Source: Alphaproteobacteria bacterium UBA7691 (lineage in GTDB: Bacteria; Pseudomonadota; Alphaproteobacteria; Ferrovibrionales; Ferrovibrionaceae). Taken from it: 64,000 nucleotides of DNA. Below the pieces are notes generated by a model, which worked only from the letters and a program-made list of their open reading frames with translations, was not told the DNA's origin and did not search any database. Shown one piece after another: positions 16,965 to 25,451 of this stretch. The stretch covers positions 1 through 64,000 of the forward strand of contig DLGP01000096.1 in assembly GCA_002482765.1 (NCBI GenBank). The letters are read 5' to 3'. How positions within the stretch are numbered: the stretch's first letter is position 1; every line of letters begins with the position of its first letter. Position numbers and translations under genes: made by a program.

Positions 16965-16992
16965 ATCGGCAAGCGAGTCAAACCTTTCTGCC

Positions 16993-17439
16993 ATGCGTTT
17001 CTTCTTCTACGGCACTTTATGCGATCCGGATGTGTTGAGCCTGGTTTTGGGCTACCAGCCGGCGCGGCGACAATTGGCCCCGGCCACCCTGCCCGGATTC
17101 CGCCGCAAAGTGGCGCTCGGCCAGGATGGCAGGCGCAGCTATCCGGTGCTGCTGCCGGCGCCCGGCGGCTTGGTGCAGGGCCAGCTTTTCACCCCGCGCA
17201 GCCCGGAAGACAGCCGCCGCCTGACTGCCTATGAGGGGCCGGAATACCGCACCCGGCAGCGGCTGGTGCGCACCCGGCGCGGCCAATGCGCGGCGCGGCT
17301 GTTCCTGCCCAGCCCGGGCAGCCTGCGCGCCGCCCTGGCCGATTGGCACCTGCCGGCCTGGCGCCAGCACCACAAAGCCGGCTTCATGGCCCACCTGAAA
17401 CAGCAAAGCGAGTCGGAGATTCCATGCGCAAACCCGTGA
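16993..17439 (+). CDS. Gamma-glutamylcyclotransferase-like (GGCT/AIG2) protein
   Basis: A 148-residue protein with the GGCT fold: N-terminal MRFFFYGTLCDPDVLSLVLG (the YGTL substrate-loop motif), then the strand LPGFRRKVAL and GGLVQGQLFTPRSPEDSRRLTAYEGPEYRTRQRLV, where the E in YEGPEY fits the general-base position. AIG2-like members act on gamma-glutamyl amines or have unknown substrates. The frame opens further upstream at 16885, but the extension overlaps chrR on the other strand and does not fit the family. It overlaps the downstream NUDIX gene by 16 bases. Confidence 0.85.
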   Translation: MRFFFYGTLCDPDVLSLVLGYQPARRQLAPATLPGFRRKVALGQDGRRSYPVLLPAPGGLVQGQLFTPRSPEDSRRLTAYEGPEYRTRQRLVRTRRGQCAARLFLPSPGSLRAALADWHLPAWRQHHKAGFMAHLKQQSESEIPCANP

Positions 17440-18065
17440 ACCAGGGCCAGCCCTTGCCGGTGGAAGTGCTTGAGCAGAAGGCAGCCTTCCGTGGCCATCT
17501 CAAGGTGGATGAGTTCCGCCTGCGCCATGGCCTGTTTGGCGGCGGCATGAGCGGCGAGATGCTGCGCGAGGTGATGTGGCGCGGCGATGCCGTGGTGGTG
17601 GTGCCCTATGATCCGCTGCGTGACGAGCTGGTGCTGATCGAACAATTCCGCCCGGCGGTGTTTTACAATGGCGATCCGGCCTGGATGGTGGAAATGGTGG
17701 CCGGGCTGATCGAGGACGGCGAAACACTGGAAGAAGTGGCCCTGCGTGAATTGCAGGAGGAAAGCGGCCTCACCACCACCAGCCCGCTGCTGCCGATCAC
17801 CAAGACCTACTCCACCCCCGGCTTCAGCAGCGAGCGGTTCCACATGTTCTGCGCCCGGGTGGATGCCAGCCAGGCGCGCGGCATCCATGGCTTGGATAAC
17901 GAGCATGAGGATATCCGGGTATTCTCCCTGCCCTTTGCCGAAGCCTATGCCCGCTGGCAGGCCGGCGGCATGGCCAATACACCATGCAACATCGGCATCC
18001 TGTGGCTTGCGCTGCACCGCAAAAAACTACAGCAGGAATGGGCCAATCCACATGGCTTGCCCTGA
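17424..18065 (+). CDS. NUDIX hydrolase, ADP-ribose pyrophosphatase-like
   Basis: A 213-residue protein with an intact NUDIX box, GLIEDGETLEEVALRELQEESGL (Gx5Ex7REUxEExGU). The preceding LVLIEQFRPAV and the following KTYSTPGFSSERFHMFCARVD agree with the ADP-ribose/nucleotide-sugar pyrophosphatase subgroup (NudF/TrgB-like). The likely reaction is hydrolysis of ADP-ribose to AMP and ribose 5-phosphate with Mg2+. The ATG at 17424 has GGAG upstream and lies inside the end of the GGCT-like gene, so the pair is translationally coupled. Confidence 0.88.
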   Translation: MRKPVNQGQPLPVEVLEQKAAFRGHLKVDEFRLRHGLFGGGMSGEMLREVMWRGDAVVVVPYDPLRDELVLIEQFRPAVFYNGDPAWMVEMVAGLIEDGETLEEVALRELQEESGLTTTSPLLPITKTYSTPGFSSERFHMFCARVDASQARGIHGLDNEHEDIRVFSLPFAEAYARWQAGGMANTPCNIGILWLALHRKKLQQEWANPHGLP

Positions 18066-18088
18066 TCCCGGGGGGCCGGTATAGACTG

Positions 18089-18107
18089 ATCCTCAGCAGA
18101 TGAGGAT
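18089..18107 (+). promoter_or_regulatory. Inverted repeat covering the ribosome-binding site of the cysteine synthase gene
   Basis: ATCCTCA and TGAGGAT form a 7-bp inverted repeat with a five-base loop. The right arm contains the GAGG that should serve as ribosome-binding site for ATG 18116. A short hairpin here could limit translation. The repeat is seen directly; a regulatory role is only a suggestion. Confidence 0.3.
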
Positions 18108-18115
18108 GTGCCCTG

Positions 18116-19117
18116 ATGGATTACCGTAACGGCTTTATCGAAAGCATCGGCAACACGCCCCTGATAAAGTTGCGGCGGGCGTCGGAACTGACCGGCTGCA
18201 CCATTCTGGGCAAGGCGGAATTCCTTAATCCGGGTGGTTCGGTCAAGGACCGCGCCGCGCTTTATATTGTGCGCGATGCCGAAGCCAAGGGCCTGCTGCG
18301 GCCGGGCGGCACCATTGTGGAAGGCACCGCAGGCAATACCGGCATCGGCCTGGCCCTGGTGGGCAATGCGCTGGGCTACCGCACCGTGATCGTGATGCCG
18401 GATACCCAGAGCCAGGAAAAGAAGGATTTTCTGCGCCTGTGCGGCGCTGATCTGCGCCTGGTGCCGGCCGTGCCGTATAAAGACCCGAACAATTACGTGA
18501 AATATTCCGGCCGCTTGGCCGAGGAACTGGCCGCCAGTGAGCCGAATGGCGCAATCTGGGCCAACCAGTTCGATAATGTGGCCAACCGCGAAGCGCATTA
18601 TCACACAACCGGGCCGGAAATCTGGCAGCAGACCGACGGCAAGGTGGATGGCTTCACCTGCGCGGTTGGTTCCGGCGGCACCTTTGCCGGCATCCTGCTG
18701 GCGCTGAAACAGCGCAATCCAAAAATCCGCGTGGCGCTGGCCGACCCGATGGGCGCTGCGCTCTACAATTTTTACAAGCATGGTGAATTGAAGGCCGAGG
18801 GCAGTTCGATCACCGAGGGCATCGGCCAGGGCCGCATCACGGCCAATCTGGAGGGCATCACCCCCGACGACGCCTTCCAGATCCCCGATGACGAAGCCCT
18901 GCCGGTGGTGTTTGACCTGCTTCAGCATGAAGGCCTGGTGCTTGGCTCGTCGAGTGGCATTAACGTGGCCGCCGCCATCCGGCTAGCCAAGCAGATGGGG
19001 CCGGGGCACACTATTGTCACCATCCTGTGCGATGGCGGTGCGCGCTACGCCAGCAAATTGTTCAACCCGGACTTCCTGCGCAGCAAGAACCTGCCGATCC
19101 CGCCCTGGATGAGCTGA
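18116..19117 (+). CDS. cysK: Cysteine synthase A (O-acetylserine sulfhydrylase)
   Basis: A 333-residue fold-type II PLP enzyme that replaces the acetate of O-acetylserine with sulfide to give cysteine. The PLP lysine is K44 in FLNPGGSVKDRAAL. The EGTAGNTGIGLALVG loop binds the substrate carboxylate, AVGSGGTFAGIL holds the PLP phosphate, and GLVLGSSSGINVAAA contributes the pyridine-nitrogen serine region. It is slightly longer than E. coli CysK and belongs to the alphaproteobacterial CysK group. Sulfur-related genes follow (sulfurtransferase, later cystathionine beta-lyase). The start has a GAGG ten bases upstream. Confidence 0.9.
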   Translation: MDYRNGFIESIGNTPLIKLRRASELTGCTILGKAEFLNPGGSVKDRAALYIVRDAEAKGLLRPGGTIVEGTAGNTGIGLALVGNALGYRTVIVMPDTQSQEKKDFLRLCGADLRLVPAVPYKDPNNYVKYSGRLAEELAASEPNGAIWANQFDNVANREAHYHTTGPEIWQQTDGKVDGFTCAVGSGGTFAGILLALKQRNPKIRVALADPMGAALYNFYKHGELKAEGSSITEGIGQGRITANLEGITPDDAFQIPDDEALPVVFDLLQHEGLVLGSSSGINVAAAIRLAKQMGPGHTIVTILCDGGARYASKLFNPDFLRSKNLPIPPWMS

Positions 19118-19140
19118 AGCCGCCGAGGATACCGCGCCCC

Positions 19141-19863
19141 ATGACCAGTTTCCTGTTCCGTGACGATGCTTACCTGACCGAATGCCCTGCCACGGTTACG
19201 GCAGTGGATGAGCGCGGCTTTCAGACCGATGCCACCGTGTTCTACCCGCTGGGTGGCGGCCAGCCCGGTGATATCGGCCAGTTTGTTTTGGAAAACGGCG
19301 AAACCGTTGACGTGACCGATACCGTGAAGGGTGACGGCCCGGATGGCATCATCCACAAGCCCGGCGCCGGCAGCGCGGCGCTTAAAGTGGGCGCCAGCGG
19401 CATCCTGAAACTGGATTGGGCGCGGCGCCACCGGCTGATGCGCATGCATACCTGCCTGCATCTGCTGTCAGTGCTGGTGCCCTTCCCGGTCACCGGCGGC
19501 CAGGTGAGCGACGGCAAGGGCAGGCTGGATTTTGACATGGCCGACCAGATTCCGGACAAGGACACGCTGACGGCCAAGCTGAACGAACTGATCCAGGCCG
19601 ATCTGGCCGTGACGGCGCGCTGGATCACCGATGAGGAAATGCTAAATAGCCCTGAACTGGTAAAGACCATGGCGGTGAAGCCGCCGATGGGCCTGGGCCG
19701 GGTGCGGCTGATCGAAGTGGCCGGCCAGGACAAGCCGCTGGACCTGCAAGCCTGCGGTGGTACGCATGTGGCCCGCACTGGCGAGATTGGCCCGGTGCTG
19801 GTGCGCAAGGTGGAAAACAAGGGCCGGCAGAACCGGCGTGTCAATCTGGAATTCGCCGCCTGA
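19141..19863 (+). CDS. Alanyl-tRNA editing protein (AlaX-like)
   Basis: A 240-residue stand-alone editing domain related to the C-terminal half of AlaRS/ThrRS. It should deacylate mischarged tRNA-Ala (Ser or Gly). The zinc site is visible: RMHTCLHLLSVLV (variant of HxxxH, here H-T-C-L-H) and later LQACGGTHVARTGEIG (CxxxH). The N-terminal DATVFYPLGGGQPGDIG matches the family's F-PxGGGQ-xD-G motif. ATG 19141 starts 23 bases after the cysteine synthase stop. Pairing with cysteine biosynthesis may be simple operon convenience. Confidence 0.88.
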   Translation: MTSFLFRDDAYLTECPATVTAVDERGFQTDATVFYPLGGGQPGDIGQFVLENGETVDVTDTVKGDGPDGIIHKPGAGSAALKVGASGILKLDWARRHRLMRMHTCLHLLSVLVPFPVTGGQVSDGKGRLDFDMADQIPDKDTLTAKLNELIQADLAVTARWITDEEMLNSPELVKTMAVKPPMGLGRVRLIEVAGQDKPLDLQACGGTHVARTGEIGPVLVRKVENKGRQNRRVNLEFAA

Positions 19864-19885
19864 GGCGGCTTGCTGGGGACAATTC

Positions 19886-20740
19886 ATGAGCTATGCGAAT
19901 CCCGATGCGCTGGTAAGCACCGAATGGCTGGCCGAACATCTGCGTGCACCCGACCTGCGGGTTGTTGATGCCTCCTGGTATCTGCCGGCCTTGAAGCGCG
20001 ACCCGAAGCGCGAATATGCCGAACGCCATATCCCGGGCGCGGTCTATTTTGACCTGGACGACATTTCCGACAGCAACGATCCGCTGCCGCATATGCTGCC
20101 GCCGCTGGAGAAATTCGCCTCGCGCATGCGCCGCATGGGTATTGGCGATGGCAACCGCGTGGTGGTGTATGATGGTTCCGACAACCACGTTTCGGCGCCA
20201 CGCGCCTGGTGGATGTTCCGCGTCTTCGGCCATGCCGATGTGGCGGTGCTGAATGGTGGCCTGAAAAAATGGCTGGCCGAGGGCCGCGCGGTGGAAGACC
20301 TGCCGCCGCTGCCGCGCGAACGGCATTACACCGCGCGACGCAACGACCTGCTGGTGCGCGATGCCGAGCAGCTTAAGGCCAACCTGACCAGCAAGCGCGA
20401 ACAGGTGCTGGATGCCCGCTCGACCGGCCGCTTCAACGGCACCGAAGCCGAGCCGCGCGCCGGCCTGCGCGGCGGTCATATCCCGGGCTCGCTGAGCCTG
20501 CCGCATGCCACCTTGACCGATCCCGCAACCGGCCTGATCAAGGATGCCGATGCGCTGCGCAAGCTGTTTGTCGATGCCGGCATCGACATGAACCGCCCGG
20601 TGGTGACCACCTGCGGCTCCGGTGTCACCGCCTCCGGCCTTGCCCTGGCGCTGCATCTGCTGGGCCATCGCCAGTTTGCGGTCTATGACGGCTCGTGGTC
20701 GGAATGGGGCGCCCGCGCCGACCTGCCGGTCGAACGCTGA
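19886..20740 (+). CDS. sseA: 3-mercaptopyruvate / thiosulfate sulfurtransferase
   Basis: A 284-residue protein with two rhodanese domains. The first (LVSTEWLAEHLRAPDLRVVDASWYLP ... RHIPGAVYFDLDDISD) is catalytically inactive. The second ends in the active-site loop TCGSGVTASGLALAL, whose CGSGVTA form is typical of mercaptopyruvate sulfurtransferases. The GHIPGSLSLPHATL segment supports the domain call. It transfers sulfane sulfur from mercaptopyruvate to thiol or cyanide acceptors. It lies 22 bases after the AlaX-like gene in a run starting with cysteine synthase, consistent with a small sulfur/cysteine operon. Confidence 0.9.
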   Translation: MSYANPDALVSTEWLAEHLRAPDLRVVDASWYLPALKRDPKREYAERHIPGAVYFDLDDISDSNDPLPHMLPPLEKFASRMRRMGIGDGNRVVVYDGSDNHVSAPRAWWMFRVFGHADVAVLNGGLKKWLAEGRAVEDLPPLPRERHYTARRNDLLVRDAEQLKANLTSKREQVLDARSTGRFNGTEAEPRAGLRGGHIPGSLSLPHATLTDPATGLIKDADALRKLFVDAGIDMNRPVVTTCGSGVTASGLALALHLLGHRQFAVYDGSWSEWGARADLPVER

Positions 20741-20759
20741 TACCAGCCGGGCGGCGCTG

Positions 20760-21353
20760 ATGACCGACAGTATCGCCCGGCCGATTTTCAGCCTGCCCGC
20801 CGCCACCAGGCGGGCGGATGGTCGCTTTGATGTGGTGGTGGTCTATCTCGACATGACCACGCCACCGCCGGAAATGCCTAATCCGGCGCCGTTGCTGAAT
20901 ACCAAACTGGCGCTGCTCAAGCTGGATCAGCCCAGTGTGAGCTATTACCGCTATCTCTATGGCACAGTGGGCCGACCCTGGCATTGGGTGGAGCGGCACC
21001 GGCTTTCCGATACTGAACTGGCCGAGATCATCCACGACAAGGATGTGGAAATCTTTGTGCCTTATGTCGGCGGCGTGCCGGCCGGCTATGTCGAGTTTGA
21101 CCGCCGCGAAACTGCCGTGAATGAGCCGGGCGGCACCAATATCGCCTATTTTGGCCTGATGCCGGAAAGCATCGGCCGCGGTCTGGGCCGCTGGTTCCTG
21201 CGCTGGGCCGTGCAATACGCTTTTTCCAAGGGTATTCCGCGCCTTACGGTGAATACCTGCAACCTCGATCATCCTTCGGCGCTACCGCTCTACCAGAAGG
21301 TCGGCTTCCGGCCCTATCAGAGCCGCCAGGCCGTGTTTGACCCGACAATCTGA
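20760..21353 (+). CDS. GNAT-family N-acetyltransferase
   Basis: A 197-residue acetyltransferase. The acetyl-CoA site is NIAYFGLMPESIGRGLGRWFLRWAVQYA (motif A, R-x-x-G-x-G/A) followed by LTVNTCNLDHPSALPLYQKVGFRPY (motif B). The N-terminal region with WHWVERHRLSDTELAEIIHDKDVEIFVPYVGG agrees with a conserved alphaproteobacterial GNAT group of unknown substrate. It starts 19 bases after sseA, probably in the same operon. Confidence 0.85.
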   Translation: MTDSIARPIFSLPAATRRADGRFDVVVVYLDMTTPPPEMPNPAPLLNTKLALLKLDQPSVSYYRYLYGTVGRPWHWVERHRLSDTELAEIIHDKDVEIFVPYVGGVPAGYVEFDRRETAVNEPGGTNIAYFGLMPESIGRGLGRWFLRWAVQYAFSKGIPRLTVNTCNLDHPSALPLYQKVGFRPYQSRQAVFDPTI

Positions 21354-21733
21354 GCCAAGGCCTCAGCCGCTGGCCTTGTGATAAGGCCGGCGGGGCGTAA
21401 ATTCCGGTTAACTCTTCATTAACCATAAGGCCACCGCCGCAAGGTAAGGTTAACGACTTCCGCCTGAAACAACGCCGAGTCGGAAAAAAGCCGCCGCCAA
21501 TCACCCGAAGCGGGCCAGGTTGATAACCCGGCAGAGGCGAAACACAAAAAGCAATCTTCAGCATCATATTTGCAAATTAAAGCACTGAAATAATTATAGT
21601 ATCTTACAGAAATCGAGACCCTGTCCCGGCGCCATCAGGCAGTCCGAGATAAACCTTTGCGCCAGGTTAATAATAGGTTAATTTTATAATATTTACAGTT
21701 TACTAACCATGATTCTTAACCTTAAGCATTGGG
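21354..21733. other. Intergenic region, A+T-rich in its second half
   Basis: No gene is supported here. The first 30 bases carry AAGGCC...GGCCTT (a 6-bp stem without a T run), possibly a weak terminator of the GNAT operon. From about 21560 the sequence is strongly A+T-rich (AATAATTATAGTATCTTACAG, TTAATTTTATAATATTTACAG), unlike the surrounding coding DNA. It could hold promoters or a small RNA, but nothing definite was identified. Confidence 0.4.
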
Positions 21734-22219
21734 TCAGTTGGCGCCCGCCTCGGTTGGGGAATGCCAATCCAGCACCCGCCAGGCTTTTGCGCTGTCATCC
21801 CAGCCCAGTTGATAGCGTGTGGCCGGCGCCGGCGTGGTGCGGCAAACCGGCTCGGCCTGGCTGAGCAAACCGCAATGCCGGCCGGCCACCGCCAGTTCCA
21901 TACGCCGCTCGCCCAGCAGCCGCACCGCCTCCAGCCGCCAGCTCCACCAATAGGCCTGGCGTCTTTGCTCGGCGCCGAAGAGCATGGCCTGCGCCATGCC
22001 GGGCCAGACCGCACGGCACAAGGTTTCGTCCCGCCGGGCAAAACAGGCCAGCAGGGTTTCAACGGTGCAAAGTGGGGTCTGGTCGCAGGCCGGCTTTGCG
22101 GCAGGGCCGCCGATCAGGCGGTATTGGCCGGGTGGATCAGGCTGCGGCCGATCCGTGGCATGGCTGCCGCTGGCGGCAACCAACAACAGGAAAACAACGA
22201 GCGTCTGGCCAAATCGCAT
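21734..22219 (-). CDS. Exported hypothetical protein, 161 aa
   Basis: Not recognised. The N-terminus MRFGQTLVVFLLLVAASGSHATDRP is a clear signal peptide with an A-x-A-like cleavage region. The mature part has several cysteines (CDQTPLCTVETLLACF, ETLCRAVW, HCGLLS, PVCRTT), which suggests disulfide bonds in the periplasm. It ends GWDDSAKAWRVLDWHSP. It lies 60 bases upstream of aapP on the same strand's opposite end (downstream in transcription), but appears to be an independent or distal gene. Function unknown. Confidence 0.6.
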   Translation of the reverse strand: MRFGQTLVVFLLLVAASGSHATDRPQPDPPGQYRLIGGPAAKPACDQTPLCTVETLLACFARRDETLCRAVWPGMAQAMLFGAEQRRQAYWWSWRLEAVRLLGERRMELAVAGRHCGLLSQAEPVCRTTPAPATRYQLGWDDSAKAWRVLDWHSPTEAGAN

Positions 22220-22279
22220 GGCTCCCTCCCGGCATGCTGCTGCCGGGAGGATAGCACAGAATGGCGCAGTAGAACCGGC

Positions 22280-23023
22280 TTAGTGCAGAATCTGACCCAG
22301 GAAGGTGCGGGTGCGTTCGTTCTGCGGATTGCCGAAGAATTCGTCCGGGGTGTTCTGCTCCACGATCTCGCCACGATCCATGAAGATCACCCGATGCGCC
22401 ACCGCCTTGGCGAAGCCCATTTCATGGGTGACACAAAGCATGGTCATGCCGCCCTCTTCGGCCAGCCCGATCATCACATCCAGCACTTCCTTGACCATTT
22501 CCGGGTCCAGCGCCGAGGTCGGCTCGTCAAACAGCATGATCTTGGGATTCATGCACAGCGAGCGGGCAATGGCGACGCGCTGCTGCTGGCCGCCGGAAAG
22601 CTGGCCGGGGAATTTCTTGGCCTGTTCCGGGATACGCACCCGTTCCAGATACTTCATCGCCGTGGCCTCGGCTTCGGCCTTGGGCTTTTTCAGCACCCAG
22701 ATCGGCGCCAGGGTCAGGTTTTCCAGCACAGTGAGATGCGGGAACAGGTTGAAATGCTGGAACACCATGCCAACGTCCTTGCGGATCACCTCAATATTCT
22801 TGAGGTCGTTGGTCAGCTCCGTACCATCCACCAGAATCTGGCCCTGCTGGTGCTCCTCCAGCCGGTTGATGCAGCGGATCATGGTGGATTTGCCTGAGCC
22901 GGACGGGCCGCAGATCACGATACGCTCGCCCTTGGTGACCGACAGGTTGATATTGCGCAGCACATGGAACTGGCCATACCACTTGTTGACGTTACGCAAT
23001 TCGATGGTGGACTGGGTTGCCAT
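22280..23023 (-). CDS. aapP: General L-amino acid ABC transporter, ATP-binding protein
   Basis: A 247-residue ATPase of the polar amino acid importer class (GlnQ/AapP). It has Walker A ([10 protein letters not shown]), the Q-loop region [20 protein letters not shown], signature [15 protein letters not shown] and Walker B ([13 protein letters not shown]), then the H-loop [20 protein letters not shown]. It couples ATP hydrolysis to uptake through the AapQ/AapM membrane pair encoded directly upstream. It is the last gene of the aapJQMP run, 14 bases after aapM. Confidence 0.92.
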   Translation of the reverse strand: MATQSTIELRNVNKWYGQFHVLRNINLSVTKGERIVICGPSGSGKSTMIRCINRLEEHQQGQILVDGTELTNDLKNIEVIRKDVGMVFQHFNLFPHLTVLENLTLAPIWVLKKPKAEAEATAMKYLERVRIPEQAKKFPGQLSGGQQQRVAIARSLCMNPKIMLFDEPTSALDPEMVKEVLDVMIGLAEEGGMTMLCVTHEMGFAKAVAHRVIFMDRGEIVEQNTPDEFFGNPQNERTRTFLGQILH

Positions 23024-23037
23024 TGGATCAAATCTCC

Positions 23038-24126
23038 TCAGCGCTTATGGCCGGTGGCAAGCCGGGCTTCCAGGCCCTGGCTGTATTTCGACATGGAGAA
23101 GCAAAAGGCGAAGTAGATCACCGAGACAAAGATATAGGCTTCAACCGAGAAGCCCTTCCATGCCGTGTCGGTGAGCGACGCCTTGGTGGCGTTCATCAGA
23201 TCGAAGATGCCGATGATCACCACCAGCGAGGTATCCTTGAACACCGCGATGAACAGGCTGACCATTGGCGGGATCACGATCTTGAGCGCCTGCGGCAGGA
23301 TGATGCGGCCCATCTTGTTCCAGTAGCTCAGGCCCAAAGCATCGGCTGCCTCATACTGCCCCTTCGGGATTGCCTGCAAACCACCACGCACCACCTCGGC
23401 GATATAGGCCGCCGAGAACAGGATGATGGCGAGCTGGGCGCGCAGCAGCTTGTCGATGGTGATGCCTTCCGGGAAGAACAGCGGCAGCATGATCGACGAC
23501 ATGAACAGCAGCGAGATCAGCGGCACGCCACGGATCAGTTCGATATAGACCACGCAGAGGGTCTTGATCGCCGGCATCTTGGAGCGCCGGCCGAGCGCCA
23601 GCACGAGGCCGAAGGGAAAGGCGAAGCCGATGCCGAAGGTGGCCAGGATCAGGGTGAGCGGCAGCCCGCCCCAATTGGTGTTCTGCACATAGCTGAGGCC
23701 AAACACACCACCCCACATCAGCACCGCGATAATGGTGAGGCCGCCAATCCAGATATAGAGCAGCTTCATGTTCCAGAAGCGCCGCATGCAACTGGCCACG
23801 ATCAAGGCCGTGTTGATCGCCGCCGCCAGCAGCGGGCGCCACTGCTCGTCATAGGGATAGAGGCCGAACAGGATCAGCCGGTGCTTCTCAACAATGAAGG
23901 CCCAGCAGGCGCCGCCACTGCCGCGACAGGCTTCGGCGGTGGGCGCGGTCCATTTCGCCTTGATGAAGGCCCATTCGATGAAGCCAGGCAAGGTGAACAG
24001 GATCAGCAGTGCCGCCAGCACGGTGAGGATGATGTTGAGCGGCGAGGAGAGCAGCTTCTCCCGCACCCAGCCGACAATGCCGGTCTGGCCCGGGGGCGGT
24101 GCTAAGGTTTCGGTCATGGTCGCCAT
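23038..24126 (-). CDS. aapM: General L-amino acid ABC transporter permease
   Basis: A 362-residue inner-membrane protein with the extended N-terminal region of the Aap family (long periplasmic loop with the Cys pair in [12 protein letters not shown]) and a C-terminal His/Glu/Gln permease domain. The EAA-type cytoplasmic motif is [29 protein letters not shown]. It pairs with AapQ and AapP. It follows aapQ by one base. Confidence 0.92.
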   Translation of the reverse strand: MATMTETLAPPPGQTGIVGWVREKLLSSPLNIILTVLAALLILFTLPGFIEWAFIKAKWTAPTAEACRGSGGACWAFIVEKHRLILFGLYPYDEQWRPLLAAAINTALIVASCMRRFWNMKLLYIWIGGLTIIAVLMWGGVFGLSYVQNTNWGGLPLTLILATFGIGFAFPFGLVLALGRRSKMPAIKTLCVVYIELIRGVPLISLLFMSSIMLPLFFPEGITIDKLLRAQLAIILFSAAYIAEVVRGGLQAIPKGQYEAADALGLSYWNKMGRIILPQALKIVIPPMVSLFIAVFKDTSLVVIIGIFDLMNATKASLTDTAWKGFSVEAYIFVSVIYFAFCFSMSKYSQGLEARLATGHKR

Positions 24127-24127
24127 G

Positions 24128-25318
24128 TCAGCGCTCCACCAAGGCGATATGCTTGTTGTACCAGTTCATGAACAGCGAGATCGACAGGCTGAAACTGAGA
24201 TACACCCCCATGATGATGAGAATGCCCTCAATCGCCTGGCCGGTCTGGTTCAGCGTGGTATTGGCAATCGACACGATATCGGGATAACCGATGGCGATGG
24301 CCAGCGAACTATTCTTGGTGATGTTGAGATACTGGCTGGTCATCGGCGGCACGATGACGCGCAATGCCTGTGGCAGCACCACCAGGCGCAGCACCAGGCT
24401 GCGGCGCAGGCCCAGCGCCGAAGCGGCTTCCCATTGGCCGTAATACACCGCCTGGATGCCGGAGCGCACCACCTCGGCGATGAAGCCGCCGGTATAGATC
24501 ACCAGGCCGGCCAGCAGGGCGGCATATTCCGGCGACAACGTGGCACCGCCGGAGAAGTTGAAGCCCTTGAGTTCCGGGATATCCAGTTCCATCGGCGCGC
24601 CGCCGAGCAACCAGCCCAGGATCGGCAGGCCGATGATCAGGCCGAGACTGACACGGATCAGCGGAAAGGACTGACCGGTGGCATCCTGGCGCTTCTTGGC
24701 CCAATTCGCCACCAGCACCGCCAGAACAATGGCGAGCAGAAAGCCGAAGGCCGCCAGGTCATAGGCGAAATGATCGGTGGGGGCCGGCACCTTCACGCCG
24801 CGATTGGAGATGAACACGCCTGGCAGCGGATTCAGCGCCTGGCGCGGGCCGGGCGCGAGTTCGGTGATCAGCGCATACCAGAAGAAAAGTTGCAGCAGCA
24901 GCGGGATGTTGCGCACCACCTCAACATAAACCGAGGCGATCTTGGCGATCAGCCAGTTCTTGGAGAGGCGCGCGATACCCATGATGGTGCCGAGCAGGGT
25001 GGCCAGGATGATGCCCACCACGGCAACCCGCAATGTATTAAGCAGGCCAACCAGGATGGCGCGGGCATAAGTGTTTTCCGGGCCGAAATAGATCGGGCTT
25101 TCGCCGATGGCGAAGCCGGCTTCCTGTGCCAGAAAGCCAAAGCCTGACGCGATCTTGCGCGTCTCCAGATTATGCAGCGTGTTGCTGACCAGATACCAGA
25201 TGCCAAGGCCAACCAGCCCCAAAGCGACAACCTGATAAACGACGGCACGAACCGTCGGGTCGTTCCAGCTCAGGCGACGCTTAGGCGGTGCCGAGCCAGT
25301 GATCCCCGTATGAGCCAT
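24128..25318 (-). CDS. aapQ: General L-amino acid ABC transporter permease
   Basis: A 396-residue permease with multiple membrane segments, including the family-typical N-terminal helix VVYQVVALGLVGLGIWYLVSN and a long insertion before the permease core. The core includes FWYALITELAPGPRQALNPLPGVFISNRGV, and the EAA motif is EAASALGLRRSLVLRLVVLPQALRVIVPP. It forms the transmembrane pore with AapM. The binding-protein gene aapJ lies 133 bases upstream, with a hairpin in the gap. Confidence 0.92.
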   Translation of the reverse strand: MAHTGITGSAPPKRRLSWNDPTVRAVVYQVVALGLVGLGIWYLVSNTLHNLETRKIASGFGFLAQEAGFAIGESPIYFGPENTYARAILVGLLNTLRVAVVGIILATLLGTIMGIARLSKNWLIAKIASVYVEVVRNIPLLLQLFFWYALITELAPGPRQALNPLPGVFISNRGVKVPAPTDHFAYDLAAFGFLLAIVLAVLVANWAKKRQDATGQSFPLIRVSLGLIIGLPILGWLLGGAPMELDIPELKGFNFSGGATLSPEYAALLAGLVIYTGGFIAEVVRSGIQAVYYGQWEAASALGLRRSLVLRLVVLPQALRVIVPPMTSQYLNITKNSSLAIAIGYPDIVSIANTTLNQTGQAIEGILIIMGVYLSFSLSISLFMNWYNKHIALVER

Positions 25319-25387
25319 GTGCCCCCCATGGCTAGATGTTGCACTTCCCGGCCGCCGAAAACAGCCGGACTACCTTGATACGCAAAC

Positions 25388-25415
25388 GGCCTGGGAGAGT
25401 CCCTGCCCCCAGGCC
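25388..25415 (-). repeat. Hairpin between aapJ and aapQ
   Basis: GGCCTGGG and CCCAGGCC form a perfect 8-bp stem separated by 12 bases, located between the binding-protein gene and the permease genes on the minus strand. Such hairpins after binding-protein genes commonly stabilise the upstream message or partly terminate transcription so that more binding protein than permease is made. Only a short T stretch follows it. Confidence 0.6.
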
Positions 25416-25451
25416 GCCGCGTTTACGCTATGGCTTTAACGGCCACCTGGC

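Noticed and set aside
16885..16992. N-terminal extension of the GGCT-like gene
   Set aside because: The extra 36 residues overlap chrR and its promoter on the other strand and are absent from the family; the start at 16993 (MRFFFYGTL) is standard.
21244..21567. A 107-codon minus-strand frame across the end of the GNAT gene and the following intergenic region
   Set aside because: It overlaps the real GNAT gene on the other strand, and has no family resemblance and no ribosome-binding site.
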